From NCBI GenBank assembly GCA_001687465.1, contig LVLI01000003.1, positions 27,304-91,303 on the forward strand: a stretch of 64,000 nt of DNA. The letters are read 5' to 3'. The notes beneath the pieces were generated by a model that made no database searches, was not told the origin of the DNA, and saw only the letters and a list, made by a program, of their open reading frames with translations. This document shows positions 54,823 through 64,000 of this stretch, one piece after another. The translations under genes were made by a program, and so were the position numbers. Position 1 is the first letter of the stretch. Every line of letters starts with the position of its first letter. The stretch comes from Halocafeteria seosinensis. Its lineage: Eukaryota; Sar; Bigyra; Bicosoecida.

Positions 54823-55090
54823 TTACGGTTGCACCTTGACAACGTTCTGGTTTTTAGCGTTGACAATCGTTTACCTCTCTCACTGCTATTTGTCAACTCT
54901 ATCTTCTGTTTTTGTATGGTTACACTTTCTTCTTGACAACACTTTACTTTCTTGCATTGACACCCTTGCAATCTCCCACAATGCTGTTTGTCAACTTTAA
55001 CTTCTGTACATGACAGCTTACGGTTACTTCTTGACAACGCTTTGTTTTTATGCTAATTACCCATGCAATGTTTCAATGGTGTTTGGTGGG
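54823..55090. repeat. Tandem repeat, period 97-98 bp, about 2.7 units
   Basis: Units are aligned on CTTGACAAC at 54835, 54932 and 55030. Each is preceded by a GGTT-type segment, and the first two have a second TTGACA-like element about 28 bp later and TGTTTGTCAAC/TATTTGTCAAC at the end. TTGACA/TGTCAA therefore recur in both orientations. Located at the right edge of the viral island. Confidence 0.75.
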
Positions 55091-56247
55091 CTTGGGCTTA
55101 GCTACAAAGCATTTCGTTAAGGTGTGCCATCCATAGACATTGTACTCTACTTGCCCTATCAAATAATTACCATCTACATGATACGTTGAGGTGTGAAACC
55201 TTTCGGAATGTGACGCATCAATATTATTGACTGGTTGGTCATGCAAGTACAGTACCGCCGGGGGTATTTACGCTTTGGTTCCTTCGCTTCGTTATTGCCT
55301 GAGACTTGCTAACCCACACACACACTGCTACACAACTTTACCGGTACTTCCTCTACCAAGGAAAAACGCTACCAACACTTCCACCGTGTATCGACTGCCG
55401 CTGGCACTGCTGTCATCTGGAAGCAGAGCAACGACACCGCATCTATCTGGGGTTCTCCTACCGCTCACTCGGAAGGGAAAACGGAGGAATATGACCGGTG
55501 CCTTACTTCAAGCCGCCCGCTTGTGGGTGTAGAGTGTGGTGCCTCTGTATCTACGCGGTTTAATACTGTCCGGTACAGTTTAGTCATTACATTTTAAGCT
55601 GACAGTTTGATCGCATACAATAACAAAACAAGTTTTTTCTCATCAGACCTTTACGCTTCCGAACTTCACTTCAAGTCGGGAAGCGTCTCCCGCTGGGGAT
55701 CGTCGTCCATACGCATTTTATTGCTATTGTAGCATTATATGTACTGTATAATGGTGGCAAACCATTCATATACTATCTGCATGTAGTGTAATACACTCGT
55801 CCTCGATACAGTGTCTAGGGACTTGATCAACAACTACTGTACACTGTAGACAATACGAGCGGTTGATTTAAGTCCCTTTATTTCTGTCGAAGACGCCATT
55901 GCTTGGGGATGCCTCCTCTTTGGTGCCGCATTGATGAGCATCCCCACGTTTACTTCCTTGAGCTGGCAGCTAATCGTTAAAGCACAAAATTAAATGACTG
56001 TTTTTACGAAGTTCTGTTTTTGTTTCTAACTCTGACGTCGAAACTTTCTAAGTCAGAGCTTAAGTCGTTGACTCCCCAGGAAGTCGTATCGTTTTAAACA
56101 AAGTTGTCAATGATGGCAGCCCCAGTGTATACGTATTGTTAGCTAAATAATGATGGCCAAACTGTCTACAAGCTGACCACCAGATCCATGAGAAATTGGG
56201 CGCCGATATAGATTATTACATTATCGAAAGCATTGAAAGAACAGGTC
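55091..56247. other. Non-coding region right of the viral island
   Basis: Composition returns towards host values. ORFs such as 55227-55532 show no family features. An inverted repeat of about 15 bp (55817-55831 AGGGACTTGATCAAC and 55862-55877) could be the ends of a short MITE-like remnant or an RNA hairpin. No gene supported. Confidence 0.45.
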
Positions 56248-59075
56248 TTACGGATCTAGTCTAACGCCTCTGGAGAAACCGTTATTCTCTGGTCTGGTTG
56301 AGGAAATATTGCTGGTATCTCTTTGTTTATGGCTCCCTTGAATATCATCAAGCTTAAACGTGACGACCGGAACTTGCTTCGTCTTACCAAGCTTCCTGTG
56401 TGACGTATCTTTTGGCTGAGATGGGCTTCGGTTGGGAGACGAATCCTGGAAAGAATACAAACGATGTGATTCCTCCAACTGTCCACTGCTGCCGCTGTAT
56501 GAGCTACTGTCACTGTCGCTAACTGCAAGTTCATCATTCAGCTTTGGTTCATGATGACTAGCGGTTATTGCTTTCCTCTCTCCTGTCTCAGGTGAAAATC
56601 TCTGTACCTCTCCCTCACTGCTTCGCTGAGTTTCAGATCTATGTACATATTCGTACCTATGGTTATTTTCAATTTGTTTCCCCGTTATGTCCCCAGTTGA
56701 AGCAGCCGCTTCATCTGTAAAAAATGTAGTCGAGATCACTCTATTGCCTTTAGGAGACACATCATCTATTTCGTTCGCCTCCGCAGCAGCAGCAGTAGCA
56801 CTTTCTTTAGCACCATCTTCTAATGTTGAAACAAGCATTGACTCAAGTCGATGGGTACCCGAACTACGGCTATCTTCTACCGTCTCCGTGGTGTTTCCCT
56901 GCGTATCCTCATTCTTGAGCCCATTACCCTTCCTTAGTTTTGTAGTCAATGTCGACGTGTCGCATACATTTGTTTCTGTGGCATTGCTCCCTTCTGTTCC
57001 GTTTGTCTTTGCAAATCTGCTCCGCTCTTCAGTCCATGCAGGTCGTCTGCTCCCTTTCCAAGCAAGCACTGCAGCCAGGAAGCGGTCCTCCACAGGATAA
57101 TTGTCAGGAATGAGTTGTCTCAACGCAGCTTGATGGGGTTGTTGATCGAGATCAAGAGTGAATATATCACTTTGCTTAGAGGCCTTAGTTTCGGATGTCC
57201 CACCGGTCACAGTCGTGGATTTCGCGTCTTTTGAAAACCCCTGATGTGCAGACAGCACTGCAGAGGGAGCCAGGGAACTCAATCGGAGCGAGGGTGGTTG
57301 GTCATCAAGAGAGCACCGGTCAGACTCTGCGTGGCTGGTGCTCGTTCCATATAGTTGATTTAGTTTCAAGGATGAAGTTGACTGGCTACTACTGTCAGAA
57401 TAGTTTTCGAGCTGCTGCAAAGGGGCAACTTGATCTTCGCTTCTCCTGGAATCGGCACTCCCAGACCGGGCTTCCAAACGTTTTCGTGTCATTGTAGATA
57501 CCCCTCTAACTGCATGTTGCGAAAACTCCTCTTCGATACGATTATGTTTGCCCTGAGTAGAACCGACTGTCGAATCCAGGGTTGAGGTCTTCGGTTTTTC
57601 TGGCTTTGGCTGCGGTTTAGGTACTGGCAGAGCAGCGCCATGGCTCCAGGAGGAGACAAGTTCTCCCGCGGATGGAGGCTTTTGTGGAGAAGGCGATATG
57701 TGATGACCAAACACTGACGAAGGATAAAATGGATCGCTACCCGGCTGATCACGTTCCTTATATTGCGTCAAGTAGTTTTCCCTAATAGGCGTTCCTTTCC
57801 CGGAGAGAGGCGACCGGCCGGTACTGGAGGGCGAAGTATGCTGCGTCTGTCTTGAGCCAAATTCTTCAGTTTTCCGTTGCATGTAGCTTCGTTGTTGCAG
57901 CTGCAGTGATACCGGAGATATGGATGCGGATGGGGAAAATGGGAATGTTCCTTTCGCATCATGCGATGCGACGAACGAGGTCGAATCTTTGCGAGGCTCA
58001 AGTTTCCTTCTCTGCTGATATTTGGAGGCATCCCTTGCAGACTCACGAGCCGCCTCTGCTGATGCTCTCGCAGGAGAGTTGTTCGAGACACTCCGGCCAG
58101 AATACACAGCCGAAGAAGCAGCAAACCCTGGTGAACTGACATCTAAATTTATTCGATTAGATACTTGGGGTCGATCACGGTAGGTTCGACGTTCTCGCTT
58201 GTCGGCTAGTCTAGGAGCAGCTTTATGGTCATCCGATCCTACTCTTGTAGATGCAGAAGACTCTGCAAACTCTTGACTAGGAGTGGTGGTAACATTGTCA
58301 GGTTTTATCTGGCTTAATTGACTTGGCGGGACCTCGTATCTCGATTCAACAACGCCGTCTGAAATTACTTCCTCTATATCCTCTGAACTCTTTGCGCTTC
58401 CTTCCGCCACATCTCTTTGGGATTCAGACTCACGGGAGTATGGTGAGTGAAATTCTTGAAGCGGGGAAGGGTATTTCGTATCTTTGAGCCTCTTATTTTC
58501 TTCCTTTGTCGATCGCAAAACTTCCTCCACCTGCAATTGCAGTTCCAATGTGCACATACTTAAACCTTAGTTGGACGTGGGAAAGCGCCACCAGAATGAG
58601 TTACCTTTTTTAACTTTTCCAACACTCTTCGTCGTTCTGCCTCTTCATCGTCATGAGTGGCTGTCTCACTCGTCTGATTGGAAGTGTTTGTGCTGGTGAT
58701 TGAGGGCCGAGGGGTCGTTGACTGGACGCTGGGTGCTGTCGACGTCTCATTCGATTCATGCTCTACACTCTGAGCTCCCTCCGACACAGCTGAAGCTGTG
58801 GAATGCATTGCCACACTACTTGTAAAGAAGGGTGAGTCTTCTGGCGCTTGGTTGTGGCCCTGTGGTGTTGAATAAGGATCTCCGCCATTTGCCTGAGGCT
58901 GTCCTCTACTCCTTTCTCCTAATCGCTGCCTCAATTTGCTTCCGTAGTTCATGTTGGACACGTCTGTTCTGAGATGCTGTCGGTAGCGCAATAAATACGT
59001 CGTTAGATCTTCTACTGGCTTGGAAGAATCAATGGAATACGACCTATTATGGCGGTAAACAAAGCGTGAGGACAT
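56248..59075 (-). CDS. Large Ser-rich, mostly disordered protein with coiled-coil segment, 2 exons
   Basis: Exons 59075-58605 and 58530-56248 give 917 aa; the 74-bp intron joins EEAERRRVLEKLKK to VEEVLRSTKEENKRLKD, making one continuous coiled coil. Simply reading through the donor instead gives a stop ten residues on, so the splice is preferred. The rest is rich in Ser, Thr, Gln and Glu with no recognisable domain; one ordered-looking stretch is QAALRQLIPDNYPVEDRFLA followed by VLAWKGSRRPAW. Function unknown; a cytoskeletal or centrosomal scaffold is conceivable. Confidence 0.65.
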
Positions 59076-60829
59076 CCCTCGCTCATCGTGCGGCTCTTTG
59101 GGGCAGAAGACAGGCGTTATATCTCATTTTCCCCACATTTGGGTAGTTTCTCAGTCATCGCAAAAGTGCACACAAGACACGGAATACAAACATAAGGCAT
59201 CGCACAAGGGAGTCGGAAGACTCAACGTCTAGCGACCGTTGAATCGAACTTCACGGGGCAGGAAATACAGGTTGTACAGTACCGGTCAGTGTGGTACATA
59301 TACCCCCCGTCCCCGGCACCCGAACCACTGGAATGTGACATTGGAGAGTGTGGAAAGGATAGTTTTATTTTGTTTGCTGAATAAACCCTAGTTGAGGACC
59401 CAAGAAATTCGATGTCAATACAGGTGGGGCTTCCGGGCACTACTTAGCAACATGACATGACCAGGAAATGCGACAAAGCCCATAGTAGAACTCTGGTCGG
59501 CGCAACTTAGCGGTTGTAAGCAAAAGCAACAGAAGTGGCGATGGGTGGCATTATCGAATCTTGCAATCATGCGTGTTACTGGTGTTATCTACAGTACAAG
59601 CAGTTTGTAAGGAACTCCTTTTGGAATTCAATGAAATTGCACCAACCAACTGCAACTGGTCCAATTGGCAACTGGTCAGCATTGTTGAGGTTCAACATCC
59701 CACGAATCCTGATCGCTCTGACGTTGGCTGCAAGTACAGATTGTACAGTGTATGCCCGTTGTAGCCTTCTGATGAATCAGTGATGATGATGGCCCTCCCC
59801 ACACAATGTAGGAAGGTTCAAGGTTGACAGCTTCAAGCCCGGATCGTGTCATCATGACCTCATGCCGGTACTGTATTATACCTAGCCTGTATTATACCCT
59901 ATGGTTGTACAACAATTTAGGGTAATGGTCCCTAGTACAACTTATGAGATCAGACAAGGAAGAATGGAAGGAAGAATGTTGCGCCACAGTTCTGGGACTC
60001 ATGAGACACCGTCCTGGGTGCCAATGGCCCAGTACAGGTGGGTGGCCGTACTGTATGCCAGACAATCTGTTGGTATCGCAGACGAAAACTAACAAAAGCT
60101 ATGCCGGCGAAAGTGAGGAGACTGTAGAGAAGGCGGGTGAGTCGTCGCGTACACACTGAAGCACCGGGTAGCTAGAGATACAGAAACTATTCAACTAGTT
60201 GGCACTTATGTGAAGAACAAGGGCATGTACCCCTGGCATGGAGGAATCCGTAAGATCGAGTGTCCATGGGTGGGGCCTGATGAGGTTTTGTTAGACGGCT
60301 GAACCGAACGGAATCTGTCTCGGGGTCGAAAACTTGGCTACATGCTACGATACGCCGTGTAAGGGGTAAACCGTACCCGGAACCGCTCCAACATCTTCAC
60401 GTTGTGGTGACTGAGGAACCTATTCTTCCTAGGAAAGAGTGCGATGTCTATTTCTCAGAAGCAGATGCACCGTGGATTTGGAGCATGTGGCCAAGATGTC
60501 GAGCGTGACACTCTTGCTCCTTACCAACAAGAGGTCATATCTGAGCACCTAGTTAACAAGCCGGGATAATGATCGTGACGAGTAGGGTCACATGTCAGCA
60601 GCTTGCGCGACGGGGATACTTCGTAGTTTTGTAAATACTCTCAATGCATTCAAATACTATGAGGGCTTTAGAAGCAAAATTCGACGGCAGACTCCTGCTA
60701 GGTATGCCAATCCGTTGCTATTCCTCCAGTTGCTCAACACAACTTGTCCTCCCCGTACCCGGCAGGCAAGTGCCCCTGTTAAACCCATCTATATCACGAA
60801 AATGTCAAAGTTCTGCATCTCCCTTGCTC
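59076..60829. other. Gene-poor region
   Basis: About 1.75 kb with only short, overlapping ORFs on both strands. Fragments such as EEPILPRKECDVYFSEADAP (frame near 60410-60470) look like decayed coding sequence but I cannot assign them. Confidence 0.4.
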
Positions 60830-61100
60830 CCAGCGGGAACCCGGTGCTTTCCTGGTACTTCTCTAACGAGGCCACCCGTCGCCTCTATCGCGAACGGGAT
60901 AATTTCTTTCAGATTCCCGTATTTTGTCCGCTTCAACTTCTCCCGCGATGGTGAGGGATCTTCCCGCGGTCCTGACTAGTCTGTCTCCGGTGAATGGGTT
61001 TGGCACTGTCACATCGACATAAACTGTGCTCGTTGGACCTTTTGCTACCAGGTCCATCACTGGCCTCACTTCGTTTCGCGGGTTTGTTCATGTTCATTGA
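60830..61100 (-). pseudogene. Retroelement-like nuclease-domain relic
   Basis: The minus-strand ORF 61069-60863 contains VYVDVTVPNPFTGDRLVRTA followed by GEVEADKIRESE, and a shifted frame continues as IIPFAIEATGGLVREV. The order D-V-T-V .. E-A-D-K .. P-F-A-I-E-x-x-G is that of the nuclease-like domain at the C-terminus of reverse-transcriptase ORFs of protist and fungal non-LTR-type elements. A frameshift and missing RT part mark it as dead. Assignment is from memory of the motif only. Confidence 0.4.
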
Positions 61101-61240
61101 TGAATGCCTTTATGTAGGGTTCAGCGTCTAACGACGCTGTACGATTATCGCTATACAATGACAACAACAATTTTTCTATCAATCTACATTTCCTCCCTCT
61201 TCTTTCCGTTCTCCCAGTATCCTGTCCTCTCCGCGAACTC

Positions 61241-63877
61241 TCAGGGCTTTCTCATCCCCCGAACGTTCAGGGCTCTCTCACTCGCAAGGATATCCCTAGG
61301 CTTAAACATTAAAAAGGGCTGGACTCCTGTAGGGATCCTCGCAACTCTCCTTTGGAGATCAGCCCAATCCGCGAAGGGCCTATCATTGACAATTCTGCTG
61401 GCTAACGTTTCGTCAATCCCATCCACATCTCTAAGACGCAATGCTGTATCCGAATTCACAAAGACCTTGCCATGAGGAAGAGTGGTAAAGACTCGGGAAG
61501 CAATCGAGCGTCCTAAATACTCTTCTAATCCTTCTGCACCCACTACCAAGCAATCCGGCGGAATATCGCCCTCAGTCACGTTGTTTCGGAGTGCAAACAC
61601 AACGAGAGTATTAGCAAAATCCGGTCTTGGCGAGGCGCGGTTCAGCGACACCTCGACTTTATCGACTTCTACGATTAGGTCATCCAACGTAAGAGCTTGT
61701 GTTTCTCGGTACTTCATTTGGCCGAACACTCTCAGCCAACGCTGCCCATTATTTCGTGTGACCCTTGTACTCCCAGTGTCCATGACGCGATCAAAAAAGC
61801 TGTCCGTAGGAGCACCTCCTGCATTCAGCCAAACTGTGCCTCGACATTCCTCATCCTCTGCTGCCTCTTTCTCATCTGAGTCCGCAACGTTCTTATCCGT
61901 CGGCATTCCATCCCGAATCTGGTGTTTGCATTCGTGGTACCTTACTAAAGGACTGAGGTAAACTTTTCGGTTCTTGGCGTCATCCGTACCTACACAGCCG
62001 CGAAACAAATTGCCTAGGCTGATCGAAGCGGCTTCTTGACTTTCGTTTGCATGGCTCTCACAGAGGAACATCTCACGCATGGCTTGGTATTTCGTCATGA
62101 ACACTTCAAAGCCCTGCCATGTCATTTTTTGGTGAGATATGGACTCCAAAATTTCGTCCAAGAGAATGTATTTTTGCTCCCGGCCGCTTTCCGCAACTCT
62201 GTGTACGATGACCACTAGTAACGGATACGGCAGGTCCACGTAGAGACAACCGCTCTCGGAACGAATGATGATCTCTCCGCTTCTTTCGAGCTCACTGTAT
62301 GTACTTCCTTCGGTGGGTATAACACGTGTGTTTCTGAGGATGGGCCGCCCCAACAAAGTGTCGGTAATAATCGTCTCGGCGATAGCGCCCGTAAGACCCG
62401 ACCTCTCGTGTATTTGTTTCTGTAGATTACGACGCAGACATCCGATTCGTTGCGAGTCCTCGAAGTCCCAAAGTTCATTACACCATCGAAAGAAATGTTC
62501 TGCAAGGCGTGGAATTCTACAGTACTCAAGGAACAATTCCACAAATTCCGATGTATACCAACCCTCGTCCCAACCCTTTTCTTCGGCATAATCGGAAACG
62601 AGTTCGATGAGGTCAAGATCCTCAAGGAGCGTAACTGGTACGTCGTACGAAGGAACCTGGGATTCTTTCAGCACCTGCTGAAGAGGGTCCGGCAATGTAG
62701 CCGCAATAACAGGAAATATCAACAACTGGTCATTGTCCGGTGACCTTACTGCATCCACTAAAATCATAATGTACCTTCTCAGAAAGTCAGTGGCGTACGT
62801 CGAATCCGTCTTCCTTGTCTCAATAAGAATATTGAGTTCATCCACTCCAACATATATAATACCAGGTGTAGCCTTGGAAGCGACATTCCCAGTCTTAATG
62901 TTCATGATGGTTTCAATGAGGCGAAAAGCTGCAGGCAGAGTCCACCACCGAGTTCGCGTCCAAGCTTGTGACGAATATGTGTTAAAAAACGTTTCAAATC
63001 TTTCAAACACTCGTTTTCGCGTGTCGTCCACTACCGCGAAAAACAAAATCCGTAGCGCGAGCACGTGTTCACACCAAGCGGGGTCATCACTTGCTTCGTG
63101 CGACAAGGGGCCGTGACCCTGATTATAAGTAATCACGACGGACGCAAACCAAGCGTATCTTCCTTGTCCTTGTTCGCATAATTTTCCTCCTTTGCTTACA
63201 GCAGCACGCTGTCCTCTAACCTCTTCACTTTGCTTTCCCGAACCATCGTCGGAAAAACGTGACTGCTCCCGGCGGTCAGAATTTCCTGGTTGGGAACCAA
63301 ATCTATTTTGAGGGAAAACTGGATTATCTGCGAGGTTCAGTTGTTGAAATGGCAACTCGCTAACAATGTCTCCTTCCAACAACTTTCGACAATCGTCTGA
63401 TTCTAACTCATAGTTTGACTTCTTATCATCGGATCCTGCAAATTTTCTCCCGGCAGCTTCTCCCTCAGATGGTCCTACATCTTGTTGATGTCCCTGTACT
63501 GGCATGGACCCCGTCTCGATCAGTTGTTTCAACATCTCGACAAGTTGAACAAGCATTCTCGTTTTGCCAAGGCCGGGAGCGGCTCCGACGATCCCCACAG
63601 GAAAATACTGTTTATTCTTTCCTTGTTCAAGCCTGTCGCGAATTCTTTCTCCAAATTGTTTACGAACAGTACGAATAGCTTCACGTCGCCCTACAAACTT
63701 AAAAGGGGCGATGTATTTTTCAAATTGGGTCGAGAGGTCCACGGAAAGCTGTTGTCCGTCGTTTGCTTCCTTCAGCCACCCCAAACATTTATTCTCTAAT
63801 TCTTGAACGCTGACTGCAGAGCACAAGATGAGACACTGTTTAAACAAAGAGTCGTACTGCTTTGGAGACACAACCAA
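61241..63877 (-). CDS. Crinkler/RHS (CR)-type P-loop ATPase with REase-like nuclease and helix-hairpin-helix
   Basis: 878 codons in one frame, bounded upstream by a stop; no ATG occurs before the ATPase, so the first exon probably lies beyond the window edge (TTCTAATAG/CAAG at 63877 looks like an acceptor) or a non-ATG start is used. KFVGRREAIRTVRKQFG leads into Walker A VGAAPGLGKT near residue 100; Walker B is IIYVGVDELNIL near 345. A beta-rich region near residues 690-740 contains WLRVFGQMKYRE, with a Q-x-K that fits a PD-(D/E)xK nuclease core. The C-terminus has a helix-hairpin-helix (RLRDVDGIDETLASRIVNDR). This is the ATPase-plus-nuclease plan of eukaryotic CR effectors (oomycete/fungal Crinklers, trypanosome RHS). 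Role here unknown: genome-conflict or secreted effector. Confidence 0.65.
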   Translation of the reverse strand: MVVSPKQYDSLFKQCLILCSAVSVQELENKCLGWLKEANDGQQLSVDLSTQFEKYIAPFKFVGRREAIRTVRKQFGERIRDRLEQGKNKQYFPVGIVGAAPGLGKTRMLVQLVEMLKQLIETGSMPVQGHQQDVGPSEGEAAGRKFAGSDDKKSNYELESDDCRKLLEGDIVSELPFQQLNLADNPVFPQNRFGSQPGNSDRREQSRFSDDGSGKQSEEVRGQRAAVSKGGKLCEQGQGRYAWFASVVITYNQGHGPLSHEASDDPAWCEHVLALRILFFAVVDDTRKRVFERFETFFNTYSSQAWTRTRWWTLPAAFRLIETIMNIKTGNVASKATPGIIYVGVDELNILIETRKTDSTYATDFLRRYIMILVDAVRSPDNDQLLIFPVIAATLPDPLQQVLKESQVPSYDVPVTLLEDLDLIELVSDYAEEKGWDEGWYTSEFVELFLEYCRIPRLAEHFFRWCNELWDFEDSQRIGCLRRNLQKQIHERSGLTGAIAETIITDTLLGRPILRNTRVIPTEGSTYSELERSGEIIIRSESGCLYVDLPYPLLVVIVHRVAESGREQKYILLDEILESISHQKMTWQGFEVFMTKYQAMREMFLCESHANESQEAASISLGNLFRGCVGTDDAKNRKVYLSPLVRYHECKHQIRDGMPTDKNVADSDEKEAAEDEECRGTVWLNAGGAPTDSFFDRVMDTGSTRVTRNNGQRWLRVFGQMKYRETQALTLDDLIVEVDKVEVSLNRASPRPDFANTLVVFALRNNVTEGDIPPDCLVVGAEGLEEYLGRSIASRVFTTLPHGKVFVNSDTALRLRDVDGIDETLASRIVNDRPFADWADLQRRVARIPTGVQPFLMFKPRDILASERALNVRGMRKP

Positions 63878-64000
63878 AGCTTGCTATTAGAACGCAGTCT
63901 TCCCACACAAATTGTGTCCCCTTTCAACTACCGATACAGTCTTCGGACACACACTGTGTGACGTACTTAAGAAACAAGGCCCTCAAAGCTCTACTTAGCC
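63878..64000. other. Window edge upstream of the CR-type gene
   Basis: Contains GTACGT on the minus strand (about 63960), a possible donor for an upstream exon, but the frames I tested do not join cleanly. Confidence 0.25.

Noticed and set aside
58531..58604. Two separate genes at 56248-58557 and 58560-59075
   Set aside because: A 74-bp intron with consensus ends joins them in frame into one continuous coiled coil.
1..64000. tRNA, rRNA or CRISPR arrays
   Set aside because: I looked for tRNA B-box-like sequence and regular spaced repeats and found none that folds or repeats convincingly.

Overview
The window is nuclear DNA of a compact-genome microbial eukaryote. Genes lie 50-400 bp apart on both strands and are split by many short introns. 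The splices I could define by reading frame and protein family are 47-78 bp long (57-70 in most), with GTACGT/GTAAGT-type donors and TTGCAG-type acceptors. The host proteins are ordinary eukaryotic housekeeping proteins: GFAT, an AFG2B/SPATA5L1-type AAA ATPase, AP-3 sigma, acylaminoacyl-peptidase, a USP with DUSP domains, a K+-dependent Na+/Ca2+ exchanger, ATP10, a GT8 glycosyltransferase and the mitochondrial phosphate carrier. I cannot name the species; a unicellular alga or other protist fits best.

Layout. 1-40.3 kb is host sequence: eIF1 (3' end), GFAT, AFG2B, AP-3 sigma, acyl-peptide hydrolase, a tandem pair of membrane PAS proteins, USP, an IQ/EF-hand protein, a leucine-rich-repeat protein, NCKX, ATP10, GT8, a coiled-coil protein, an orphan, a tail-anchored helical protein and the phosphate carrier. 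At 41.02-42.90 kb is a DNA transposon of about 1.87 kb with near-perfect 34-bp terminal inverted repeats. It holds a decayed pogo-like DDE transposase whose 3' part encodes SAP and chromodomain modules.

Directly against its right terminal repeat, at about 42.9 kb, base composition drops sharply to AT-rich. An 11.7-kb block of a polinton-like virus (PLV) or Polinton-type element follows, to about 54.6 kb. It encodes the C-terminus of a chromodomain integrase, an ankyrin-like/RING protein, a class-3 lipase, a Q/P-rich protein, a double-jelly-roll major capsid protein candidate, an unknown probable virion protein, a packaging ATPase, a penton/minor capsid candidate, a VLTF3-like late transcription factor, two tiny proteins and a fibre with LamG and tail-fibre-type repeats. 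The fibre gene is broken by two frameshifts. The morphogenesis module is thus nearly complete, but no DNA polymerase, protease or full integrase is present, so this copy looks truncated. Three copies of a palindrome-rich intergenic element, two copies of a second hairpin and an AT-rich TATATA box before nearly every ORF look like the element's own termination and late-promoter signals.

54.8-55.1 kb has a 97-98-bp tandem repeat. From 56.2 kb host-like composition resumes with a large disordered/coiled-coil protein, a gene-poor stretch with a retroelement-like nuclease relic, and an 878-codon Crinkler/RHS (CR)-type gene (P-loop ATPase, REase-like nuclease, helix-hairpin-helix).

All exon structures were derived by hand from splice consensus plus frame continuity. 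In each multi-exon gene the summed exon length is a multiple of three.
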